In this document: one piece after another, positions 39,486 through 45,998 of the stretch
How the letters are laid out: each line of letters starts with the position of its first letter
How positions within the stretch are numbered: the stretch's first letter is position 1
Source: Leptothrix discophora
GTDB lineage: Bacteria > Pseudomonadota > Gammaproteobacteria > Burkholderiales > Burkholderiaceae_C
Direction of reading: 5' to 3'
Assembly (NCBI RefSeq): GCF_030705305.1
Contig: NZ_JAUZEE010000001.1
Coordinates: 558,001 to 622,000, forward strand
DNA length: 64,000 nt
Notes under the pieces: generated by a model
Told to the model about the DNA's origin: nothing
Database searches by the model: none
The model's input: only the letters and a program-made list of their open reading frames with translations
Position numbers and translations under genes: made by a program

Positions 39486-41249
39486 TCAGCCGAAGAACTC
39501 TTCGCGACGCAGGTAGCGCCACTGGCCCGGCGGCAGGTGGCCGAGCACCACGCTGCCGATGCGCACGCGCTTGAGGCCGACCACCGTCAGCCCGACAAGT
39601 TCGCACATGCGGCGGATCTGGCGCTTGCGGCCCTCGCGCAGCACGAAGCGCAGCTGGTCCTCGTTGGCCCAGCTGACCTTGGCCGGCTTGAGCTTGTGGC
39701 CGTCGAGTTCGAGGCCGTGGTTGAGCAGCGCCAGGCCTTCGTCGGACAGCTGGCCGCCGCCTTCCTTGACCACGCGCACGAGGTATTCCTTCTCGATGGT
39801 CGAGTCCTCGCCGATCAGCTGGCGCGCGACCCGGCCGTCCTGAGTCAGCACCAGCAGGCCGACCGAATCGATGTCCAGCCGGCCGGCCGGCGCCAGGCCG
39901 CGCAGGTGGCCCGGATGCCAGCGCGTGCCGCTCTTGTCCTCGGCCCACTGGTTCTCGGGCTTGAGCAGCACGATGGCCGGCTCGTGGCCGTCCTCGGCCT
40001 GGCCGCTGACGTAGCCGATCGGCTTGTTCAGCAGGATGGTGACGCGCTGGGCCTGCTGCTGGTGCGCGGCCGGGTCGATCTCGATGCGGGCTTCCGGGCC
40101 GACGCGCTGGCCGAGCACGGCCATCTTGCCGTCGACGCGGACCCAGCCGGCCTCGATCCAGGTGTCGGCCTCGCGGCGCGAGGCCAGGCCCAGCGCGGTC
40201 ATGCGCTTGGACAGGCGATCGCCCTCGGCGCGGTGCTCGGGCGCCGCCTCGGCGTCCGCCGCCGGGGCAGGGTGGCCCAGGGCGGCCGCACGGGCCTTCA
40301 GGCGTTCGGACGGCCGCACGAAGGGTCGGTCTGGCCGGTCGAATCCAGGTCGATCAAATCCGGGTCGATCGAATCCGGGCCGAGTCGGACGACCGACATC
40401 GGACCGATCGCCACGGTCGTCACGGCGGCCTTGCGGCGCCGGCGTGTCGCGGCCGTAGCCGGGACCCGGGCCGCGATCGGGCCAGCGCCGCTCGTCCGGT
40501 GCCGGGCCGGCGCGGCGGTCGTCGACCCGCGGGCCGGGTCGGCCGGGCTGACCGGGGTAAGCCGGCGAGCCTTGCGGTCCACGCCCGCCTTGCGGTCCGC
40601 GCGGGGCACGCTCGTCGCGCCAGGGCTGCTGGGAAGGTGCCCCGGCGCCACGGGGCTCGAACGGCCGGCGATCGTCGCCACGCGGGCCGGCCGGCGGGCC
40701 GCGACGGTCGTCCCTCGGGCCGGAACGGGGATCCTGATGGCGCGGGTCGAAGCGGGGTTCGTGGCGGGGTTCATGGCGGGGCGGGCCATCGCGTCGATCG
40801 TCACGTCGTTCATCCCGGCGCGGATCGCCGTGCGGACCGCCACGGTTTGGCTCACGCGGACCACGTCCGGGCTCGCCGCGGGGGTCGAATCGTCCCTCGG
40901 GGCGGCCTTCGCGGCGGGGTCCGGATGGGCCGCCGGGCGGGCCTCCTTGCGGGCCTCGATGCGGTCCGCCCATCGGCCCGCGGCGGTCATCGCGCCATTC
41001 CTGACGTGGACCCTGGCGTGGATCCTGGCGAGGTGTGCCGAACTGGCCGTGGCCCTGGCCTTGATCGGACCCCGAGCGTTCACGGAAGGCCTCTTCGCGC
41101 TGGGCGCGTTCGGCTTGCGCCTGGGCCAACGTGGGTCGCTGGCGGGCGGCGGCGTTGCCTCGCACGGGACTGCGACGGGGTCCGCCCGGGCCGTTGTTCG
41201 ACGAGGGCAAGCCGGCATCGGGCGATTTCTTCAACTTGAGCGTGACCAT
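39486..41249 (-). CDS. RsuA/RluB/RluF-family pseudouridine synthase with long disordered N-terminus
   Basis: This enzyme isomerises a uridine to pseudouridine in rRNA. The C-terminal 245 residues hold an S4 RNA-binding domain ([20 protein letters not shown], about 343-390) and the catalytic domain with [12 protein letters not shown], the active-site [25 protein letters not shown] and [15 protein letters not shown]. The first 340 residues are an Arg/Gly/Pro/Asp-rich, surely disordered region with RDDRRG, GGPRR and tandem RPGFD repeats. From the ATG at 41249 the protein is 587 aa, more than twice the usual 240-290. The exact rRNA site (2605, 2604 or other) cannot be told from sequence. It is divergent from uppP. 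Confidence 0.88.
   Translation of the reverse strand: MVTLKLKKSPDAGLPSSNNGPGGPRRSPVRGNAAARQRPTLAQAQAERAQREEAFRERSGSDQGQGHGQFGTPRQDPRQGPRQEWRDDRRGPMGGPHRGPQGGPPGGPSGPRREGRPEGRFDPRGEPGRGPREPNRGGPHGDPRRDERRDDRRDGPPRHEPRHEPRFDPRHQDPRSGPRDDRRGPPAGPRGDDRRPFEPRGAGAPSQQPWRDERAPRGPQGGRGPQGSPAYPGQPGRPGPRVDDRRAGPAPDERRWPDRGPGPGYGRDTPAPQGRRDDRGDRSDVGRPTRPGFDRPGFDRPGFDRPDRPFVRPSERLKARAAALGHPAPAADAEAAPEHRAEGDRLSKRMTALGLASRREADTWIEAGWVRVDGKMAVLGQRVGPEARIEIDPAAHQQQAQRVTILLNKPIGYVSGQAEDGHEPAIVLLKPENQWAEDKSGTRWHPGHLRGLAPAGRLDIDSVGLLVLTQDGRVARQLIGEDSTIEKEYLVRVVKEGGGQLSDEGLALLNHGLELDGHKLKPAKVSWANEDQLRFVLREGRKRQIRRMCELVGLTVVGLKRVRIGSVVLGHLPPGQWRYLRREEFFG
40337..40381. repeat. 15-bp tandem repeat encoding RPGFD units
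   Basis: Three near-identical 15-bp units inside the pseudouridine synthase gene encode consecutive R-P-G-F-D repeats on the minus strand. It is a likely site of length variation. Confidence 0.8.
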
Positions 41250-41325
41250 GTGGGCAGGTGCGTGGAGGCGGTCATTCGGGGGGCGTGCAGACCCTGTGCT
41301 AAGGTCTTCCCGCTGTGATCGATGC

Positions 41326-41348
41326 AGCCCCGCTGGACGGGGCTTTTT
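41326..41348 (+). terminator. Terminator-like hairpin in the uppP leader
   Basis: AGCCCCG and CGGGGCT arms with a 5-nt loop are followed by five T residues. It lies between the start codons of the divergent pseudouridine synthase gene and uppP, so no upstream gene needs it. It could be an attenuator for uppP or end a short RNA. Confidence 0.7.
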
Positions 41349-41393
41349 CATGTCTGGAACTGGATGCGCCGGCTCGGCGCCAAGGGAGTGCGT

Positions 41394-42218
41394 GTGGATC
41401 TCGTCTTGCTGATCAAGGCTGCGGTGATGGGTGTGGTCGAGGGATTGACCGAGTTCCTGCCCATCTCCAGCACCGGCCACCTGATCCTGGCCGGCTCCCT
41501 GCTGGGCTTCACCGACGACAAGAGCAAGGTCTTCGACATCGCGATCCAGGCGGGTGCGATTGTCGCCGTGATCCTGGTCTATTGGCAGCGCCTGCGCGAG
41601 ACCGCGCAAGGGCTGGGTTCGGATGCCCGGGCACGGCGTTTCGTCCTCAACGTCGCGATCGGCTTCTTTCCGGCCGTCGTGCTGGGCCTGCTGTTCGGCA
41701 AGGCCATCAAGGCCCACCTGTTCACGCCGGTCGTCGTGGCCAGCACCTTCATCATCGGTGGCCTGGTCATCCTGTGGGCCGAGAAGCGCAGCCAGCGCAG
41801 CGTTCGCATTGCCAGCGTCGATGACATGCAGCCGCTGGACGCGCTCAAGGTCGGCGTGGTTCAGTGCCTGGCGATGATTCCGGGCACCAGCCGCTCGGGT
41901 GCGACCATCATCGGCGGCATGCTGCTGGGCCTGTCACGCCAGGCGGCGACCGACTTCAGCTTCTTCCTGGCCATCCCCACGCTGATCGGCGCAGGCGCCT
42001 ACAGCCTCTACAAGGAACGGGCGCTGCTCTCGGTGGCCGACCTGCCGATGTTCGCCGTCGGCCTGGTCTTCTCGTTCCTGTTCGCCTGGCTGTGCGTGCG
42101 CTGGCTGCTGCGCTACGTGGCCACGCACAACTTCGTGCCCTTCGCCTGGTACCGCATCGCCTTTGGCATCGTCGTGCTGGTGACGGCCGCCAACGGCTGG
42201 GTCACCTGGTCGGAATGA
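41394..42218 (+). CDS. uppP: Undecaprenyl-diphosphatase UppP (BacA)
   Basis: UppP recycles undecaprenyl pyrophosphate, the lipid carrier of peptidoglycan synthesis; overproduction gives bacitracin resistance. From the GTG at 41394 (preceded by AAGGGAG at good spacing) the protein is 274 aa, the family length. The signatures are [21 protein letters not shown] near the N-terminus, and the [13 protein letters not shown] motif near residue 165 with the catalytic Arg and Ser. Seven to eight membrane segments are evident. The open frame upstream of 41394 includes the hairpin and is not coding. Confidence 0.96.
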   Translation: MDLVLLIKAAVMGVVEGLTEFLPISSTGHLILAGSLLGFTDDKSKVFDIAIQAGAIVAVILVYWQRLRETAQGLGSDARARRFVLNVAIGFFPAVVLGLLFGKAIKAHLFTPVVVASTFIIGGLVILWAEKRSQRSVRIASVDDMQPLDALKVGVVQCLAMIPGTSRSGATIIGGMLLGLSRQAATDFSFFLAIPTLIGAGAYSLYKERALLSVADLPMFAVGLVFSFLFAWLCVRWLLRYVATHNFVPFAWYRIAFGIVVLVTAANGWVTWSE

Positions 42219-42232
42219 GCGCCTGACGCGGC

Positions 42233-42991
42233 TCAGTCGGCCTCGCCACCGGGGCGCCTGAACACCAGGTCCCAGACCCCGTGGCCGAGCCGGATGCCGC
42301 GCTGCTCGAACTTCGTCAGCGGCCGGTAGTCGGGCCGAGGCGCATAGCCCGGCGCCGCCTCGGCGGTGTTGACGAGGCCGGGCTCGGCCGACAGCACCTC
42401 GAGCATCTGCTCGGCATAGGGCTGCCAGTCGGTCGCGCAGTGCAGGTAGCCACCGGGCTTCAGGCGCGACACCAGCTTCGCGACGAAGCCGGCCTGGATC
42501 AGGCGGCGCTTGTTGTGCTTTTTCTTGTGCCACGGGTCCGGGAAGAACACATGCACCCCGGCCAGCGAGCCGGGCGTGATCATGTGCTCCAGCACCTCGA
42601 CGGCATCGTGCTGGACGATGCGCAGGTTGCCCAGTTCGCGTTCGCAGATCAGCTTGAGCAGCGCCCCGACGCCCGGCGTGTGCACCTCGATGCCGATGAA
42701 GTCGTCGCCCGGCCGCGAGGCCGCGATCTCGGCCGTCGCGCCGCCCATGCCGAAGCCGATCTCGACGATGGTGTCCGCCTGACGACCGAAGGTCTGCGCC
42801 AGGTCCAGCGGCTCGGCACGGTAGGGCAGCACGAAGCGCGGCCCCAGGTCGGCCAGCGCCTTCTGCTGCCCGGTACCCATGCGCCCGGCCCGCAGCACGA
42901 AGCTGCGGATGGCCCGCTGCGGGTGGGCCGGCGTCGGGTCGTCGGGCAACGCGGACGGCATCGGCTGGGTCGGATCTTGGTCAGTGCTCAT
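42233..42991 (-). CDS. trmB: tRNA (guanine46-N7)-methyltransferase TrmB
   Basis: TrmB forms m7G46 in tRNA variable loops with SAM. The 252 aa protein has the SAM-binding [30 protein letters not shown] and the catalytic [16 protein letters not shown] motif, then [15 protein letters not shown] and [17 protein letters not shown]. The N-terminal 25 residues are Pro/Asp-rich and variable. It is convergent with uppP (14-nt gap) and downstream of tRNA-Gly on the same strand. Confidence 0.96.
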   Translation of the reverse strand: MSTDQDPTQPMPSALPDDPTPAHPQRAIRSFVLRAGRMGTGQQKALADLGPRFVLPYRAEPLDLAQTFGRQADTIVEIGFGMGGATAEIAASRPGDDFIGIEVHTPGVGALLKLICERELGNLRIVQHDAVEVLEHMITPGSLAGVHVFFPDPWHKKKHNKRRLIQAGFVAKLVSRLKPGGYLHCATDWQPYAEQMLEVLSAEPGLVNTAEAAPGYAPRPDYRPLTKFEQRGIRLGHGVWDLVFRRPGGEAD

Positions 42992-43005
42992 GGCTCGGAA
43001 ACGAC

Positions 43006-43027
43006 GAAGCCGGCACAGGCCGGCTTC
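43006..43027 (-). terminator. Hairpin after tRNA-Gly
   Basis: A 9-bp stem (GAAGCCGGC and GCCGGCTTC) with a 4-nt loop lies between tRNA-Gly and trmB. The T tract on the minus strand is weak, so termination is probably partial and trmB may be read from the tRNA promoter. Confidence 0.6.
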
Positions 43028-43046
43028 TGGTGGATCACGTGAAATC

Positions 43047-43120
43047 TGGAGCGGGTGAAGGGAATCGAACCCTCGTATGAAGCTTGGGAAGCTGCCGTTC
43101 TGCCATTGAACTACACCCGC
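43047..43120 (-). tRNA. tRNA-Gly (anticodon CCC)
   Basis: A 74-nt cloverleaf on the minus strand: acceptor GCGGGTG pairs with CACCCGC, the anticodon loop TTCCCAA gives CCC, the T arm is GAGGGTTCGATTCCCTT, and CCA is encoded. It closely matches tRNA-Gly(CCC) of other proteobacteria. Confidence 0.98.
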
Positions 43121-43129
43121 ACGGCGCGC

Positions 43130-43135
43130 ATTCTA
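43130..43135 (-). promoter_or_regulatory. -10 element of tRNA-Gly
   Basis: On the minus strand TAGAAT ends about 10 nt before the mature tRNA 5' end, in the gap after nadC. Confidence 0.55.
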
Positions 43136-43158
43136 GCCAGCCAGAGGGACCGCACGGA

Positions 43159-44070
43159 TCAGTCGTCCGAGAAGCGCATCGACAGGTCGACCGCGCGCAG
43201 GTGCTTGGTCAGCGAGCCGACCGAGATGCGGTCCACGCCCGTCTCGGCCAGGCTGCGGATGGTCTCCAGCGTCGCGCCGCCGGAATACTCGATCAGCGTC
43301 TTGCCGCCGCAGGCGCGGTGCTCGCGCACTTTCTGCACGGCGGTGCGGATGTCGGGCAGCGAGAAGTCGTCGACCAGCAGCAGGTCGACGTCCTCATCCA
43401 GCGCGATGCGGGCCTCCTCGAGGTTCTCGGCCTCCGTCATCAGCGGCACCTGGGCGCCGAGCGCACGGGCCTGCTGGATGGCCTGACGGATGCCGCCCGC
43501 CGCCGCGATGTGGTTCTCCTTGATCAGGATGCCGTCGTACAGCCCGATGCGATGGTTCACACCGCCGCCGCAGACGACCGCGTACTTCTGGGCATTGCGC
43601 AGGCCGGGCAGGGTCTTGCGGGTGTCGACGATGCGCGTGCCGGTGCCGGCCACCGCGTCCACATAGCGCCGCACCGTCGTGGCCGTGCCCGACAGGGTCT
43701 GCAGGAAGTTCAGCGCGGTGCGTTCGCCGGTCAGCAGCGTGCGGGCCGGGCCGGACAGCAGGCAGATGACCTGGTCGGCCGCGACCTGGGCGCCCTCGGC
43801 GACGGTCCATTCGATCCGGACCGGCGACTGCAGCGCCCGGAACACCGCGTTGACCCAGGCCTGGCCGCAGATCACGGCGGCTTCACGGGCGACGATGCGG
43901 GCGCGACCGTCGGTGGCCGGATCGACCAGCTGCGCGGTCACGTCGCCACTGCCGATGTCCTCGTTGAGGGCGTGGGCCACGATGAAGTCGAGGTCGGCAG
44001 GCAGGCGGGGCGCGGTCATCGGCAAGGCTTTCAGGCTGGCGGGTTGGCGTGGGGCAGGGCAGTCGGACAT
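43159..44070 (-). CDS. nadC: Nicotinate-nucleotide pyrophosphorylase (carboxylating)
   Basis: NadC (quinolinate phosphoribosyltransferase) makes nicotinate mononucleotide from quinolinate and PRPP in NAD synthesis. The 303 aa protein has EDIGSGDVTAQLV, the active-site GERTALNFLQTLSGTATTVRRYV, DTRKTLPGLRNAQKYAVVCGGGVNHRIGLYDGILIKENHI, and the C-terminal phosphate-binding IEYSGGATLETIRSLAETGVDRISVGSLTK. An in-frame ATG at 44019 (MTAPRLPADLDF) gives 286 aa, closer to the usual length, and may be the true start. nadA and nadB are not nearby. Confidence 0.95.
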   Translation of the reverse strand: MSDCPAPRQPASLKALPMTAPRLPADLDFIVAHALNEDIGSGDVTAQLVDPATDGRARIVAREAAVICGQAWVNAVFRALQSPVRIEWTVAEGAQVAADQVICLLSGPARTLLTGERTALNFLQTLSGTATTVRRYVDAVAGTGTRIVDTRKTLPGLRNAQKYAVVCGGGVNHRIGLYDGILIKENHIAAAGGIRQAIQQARALGAQVPLMTEAENLEEARIALDEDVDLLLVDDFSLPDIRTAVQKVREHRACGGKTLIEYSGGATLETIRSLAETGVDRISVGSLTKHLRAVDLSMRFSDD

Positions 44071-44106
44071 TTTGCCGGCAGCGGCGCGTCAGGCCGCCGG
44101 GGCCGC

Positions 44107-44328
44107 TCACTCCTGCGCGAAGTCATGGCGCTGCACGAAGGCCTTCCAGGCCTGCGTGGCCAGCGCGGTCGACTCGGCCAACTGCGCCGGGCTGCTGCCG
44201 ATCACCTGTGCGCCCTGCTGCTCGAGCTGGGCTTTCACGCCCGGCTGCTGGATCGCCTGAACGATGGCGCGCGAGACCTCGTCGATCACGTTGGACGGCG
44301 TGCGCGCGGGCGCGCTGGCGATCGTCAA
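44107..44328 (-). pseudogene. C-terminal fragment of a Bug-type (TctC) solute-binding protein
   Basis: The 73-codon frame encodes SAPARTPSNVIDEVSRAIVQA, then VKAQLEQQGAQVIGSSPAQLAEST and QAWKAFVQRH. This pattern matches only the last 65 residues of the Bug/TctC periplasmic binding proteins, which are normally about 320 aa and abundant in Burkholderiales. No signal peptide or N-terminal domain is found on this strand; similarity stops where the small membrane protein genes begin. It therefore looks like a remnant cut by an insertion or deletion. Family assignment is by recalled motif pattern only. Confidence 0.6.
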
Positions 44329-44345
44329 GCGCGAAGGGGTGTCGC

Positions 44346-44543
44346 GTGCCGCATGACGCGCTGCACCGCCTGGTCGTGGCCGTGCTGACGGCCTCGGCTG
44401 GCGCGGTCATCGGCTGGTCCGCCTCGGCGCTGACGCTGGCCGGCCGCGTGTCGGCGATGGAAGCCAGCATGGCCCGCATCGAAGCGCACCTGGACCGCCT
44501 GGACGCCCGCCAGCGGCCGCAGCATGTCCCGCCTGTCATCTGA
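44346..44543 (+). CDS. Small membrane protein with coiled coil (phage lysis-like)
   Basis: A 65 aa protein from a GTG with a good ribosome-binding site (GAAGGGG, 7 nt upstream). It has one hydrophobic helix (LVVAVLTASAGAVIGWSASALTLAG) followed by an amphipathic, coiled-coil segment (RVSAMEASMARIEAHLDRL). One helix plus a coiled coil is the layout of small phage proteins such as inner-membrane spanins or holin accessory proteins, but I recognise no family. The stop overlaps the next small gene by 20 nt, as in compact phage lysis cassettes. It lies at the edge of the truncated Bug fragment. Confidence 0.6.
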   Translation: MPHDALHRLVVAVLTASAGAVIGWSASALTLAGRVSAMEASMARIEAHLDRLDARQRPQHVPPVI

Positions 44544-44655
44544 CATCGGCCGCCAGGCGCTGGTGACGCTGGCCGGGACGATCCTCGCGGCGGCCGTGAT
44601 CGGCGCGGTCCCGAGGCTGCGCGACTGGATCGCCCGGCAGTGGATGGGCCGCTGA
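44524..44655 (+). CDS. Very small membrane protein
   Basis: A 43 aa product starting MSRLSSDIGRQALVTL, with one hydrophobic segment (LVTLAGTILAAAVIGAV) and a basic C-terminus (RLRDWIARQWMGR). It overlaps the preceding small membrane protein gene by 20 nt in another frame. Size, overlap and topology suggest a holin-like or spanin-like partner, but this is inference; no family is recognised. Confidence 0.5.
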   Translation: MSRLSSDIGRQALVTLAGTILAAAVIGAVPRLRDWIARQWMGR

Positions 44656-44741
44656 TCGCTCGCTTCGGGTCCACCGTCAGAGGGGTACACCCAAGCGAAG
44701 GCGGCCGGGCAAGGTCCGCGCTTTCAGCTTGTGGAGACACC

Positions 44742-45293
44742 ATGCATCGCATCCTTGCCGTCCTTCTCGTCCTGGTCCTCGCGGCTTGCGGGGGAGGGGG
44801 GGACAACAGCGCCAGCACGGGCGGGGACGGTGGCACCAGCGGCACCAGCGGCACCAGTGGCACCAGTGGCACCAGTGGCACCAGCGGCATCAGCGGCATC
44901 GTCTTCCAGCTGATCGGAACGCTGCACGCGGACTTCTCAGCTCTGACGGGTGGTGTGACGCCTGACCCCGCACGAGTCGGACAGCCGATAGAAGTGCAAG
45001 CGGCGGGCACCTTCTACGGGCACTTTCTGCCAGCTTCGGACCGGCTCACGGTGCCTTGCGATGTGAGCATCGACGGAAGGACGCTGGACGGGACAGGGTG
45101 CCAGATCACGTACAAGTTGGTCGAGGGCAAGGCGGGTAGCGGGACATTCTTCGGGTCCATGGCGCTGACGCTCGATCCGTTGGCCGCAGGTCAGCACAGG
45201 GTCTGCGTCACGCTCCGACCGAGCGGCATGGCCTCCATCGCACACGTGACCACCACCGGGCCGGACTGCGCCCCCGTCACCGTCACACCCTGA
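44742..45293 (+). CDS. Putative lipoprotein with Gly-Thr-Ser repeats
   Basis: A 183 aa protein with a clear lipoprotein signal (MHRILAVLLVLVLAACGGGG, lipidated Cys at 16). Right after the Cys is a flexible low-complexity stretch of six G-T-S units and one G-I-S unit encoded by a 9-bp tandem repeat. The remaining 135 residues form a small beta-rich domain with two Cys pairs (PCDVSIDGRTLDGTGCQITY and HRVCVTLRPSG, then GPDCAPVTVTP), consistent with an Ig-like fold. Function unknown. It follows two small membrane proteins and converges on the HTH gene with an 11-nt overlap. Confidence 0.75.
   Translation: MHRILAVLLVLVLAACGGGGDNSASTGGDGGTSGTSGTSGTSGTSGTSGISGIVFQLIGTLHADFSALTGGVTPDPARVGQPIEVQAAGTFYGHFLPASDRLTVPCDVSIDGRTLDGTGCQITYKLVEGKAGSGTFFGSMALTLDPLAAGQHRVCVTLRPSGMASIAHVTTTGPDCAPVTVTP
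44832..44894. repeat. Seven tandem 9-bp repeats
   Basis: Seven copies of GGCACCAGC/T, the last changed to GGCATCAGC, encode Gly-Thr-Ser units just after the lipidated Cys of the lipoprotein. Repeat number may vary between strains without shifting the frame. Confidence 0.95.
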
Positions 45294-45696
45294 CCGCCTG
45301 AAGCACCGGCCGAGCCGGTGCGACATGACCCAGCGGCCGCGCCGGTGCCACCGACGCGGCCGCGTCGTTTGCGCAGCCGAAGTCGGCGGCGGCCAGCACG
45401 CGGGCCAGCTCGGCCTGTAGGGCGTCGACGCGGTTGCGCAGGATCGAGATTTCGGCCTGCTGCAAGTCGCGCCTGTTGCCGGCCTCGCAGGCGGCGGCGT
45501 CCTGACCCCATCGGGTGAGCCAGTAGACGGCCAGCTCCACGGGCCTGGGTGCCTTGTCGATGAAGCGCCATCGCTCCACGGTCCGCACCGTCACGTCGAG
45601 GCACTTGGCCAGCGCAGCAGAGGATGGCGAGCCGATGTCATCGAGCATGAGGTTGAGCGGCGGAAGTTGCACCGGGGTTGGCAGGCAGTTCAGCAT
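45283..45696 (-). CDS. Helix-turn-helix protein, phage-like
   Basis: A 137 aa protein starting MLNCLPTPVQLPPLNLMLDDIG. A DNA-binding HTH is visible as AALAKCLDVTVRTVERWRF, followed by VELAVYWLTRWGQDA, a coiled coil (EISILRNRVDALQAELARVL) and an Ala/Pro tail. I recall similar small HTH proteins next to filamentous-phage-like genes in betaproteobacteria, but cannot verify that here. The in-frame ATG at 45762 would add 22 residues that also look protein-like. A short frame on the same strand ends over its start codon. Confidence 0.65.
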   Translation of the reverse strand: MLNCLPTPVQLPPLNLMLDDIGSPSSAALAKCLDVTVRTVERWRFIDKAPRPVELAVYWLTRWGQDAAACEAGNRRDLQQAEISILRNRVDALQAELARVLAAADFGCANDAAASVAPARPLGHVAPARPVLQAVRV

Positions 45697-45860
45697 GGCC
45701 GAGTCCCGCCCAGCTTCGTGCCGCTGGAAATCGCCCGGATCGTGGAAGCCTGTACGGTGCATGAACAGATTCCAGCCCGCATGTAGAGCGACTTACCGGG
45801 CCAGGAACCGTCCCGCATGGGATGCCAGCGGCTGAAAGTGGCGTGCGTGTTAGTTGACAT
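45690..45860 (-). CDS. Possible small protein upstream of the HTH gene
   Basis: A 56-codon frame (MSTNTHATFSRWHPMRDGSW at the start) ends with a TGA that overlaps the HTH gene start (ATGCTGA), an arrangement seen in coupled genes. There is no recognisable motif, and composition is unusual (several Cys near the middle). It may be real or chance. Its start codon lies inside the palindrome at 45853-45867. Confidence 0.25.
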   Translation of the reverse strand: MSTNTHATFSRWHPMRDGSWPGKSLYMRAGICSCTVQASTIRAISSGTKLGGTRPC

Positions 45861-45867
45861 AATCAAC
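45853..45867. promoter_or_regulatory. Palindromic operator candidate
   Basis: GTTGA and TCAAC arms separated by 5 nt form a perfect inverted repeat in an AT-rich patch upstream of the HTH gene. It may be an autoregulatory site for that protein (inference). Between 45868 and 45998 I see no gene. Confidence 0.4.
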
Positions 45868-45998
45868 ATCGTCACGCATACATCAGTACAACCGACTTGC
45901 CGCATGGGTATCGCATGACCTCACCCAGCAGATGCAGCGTGTCGGGGCACGTCCGGCTCTTGGGTGCTCGATCTCAAGGCCTCGGCTCACGGGCCATC

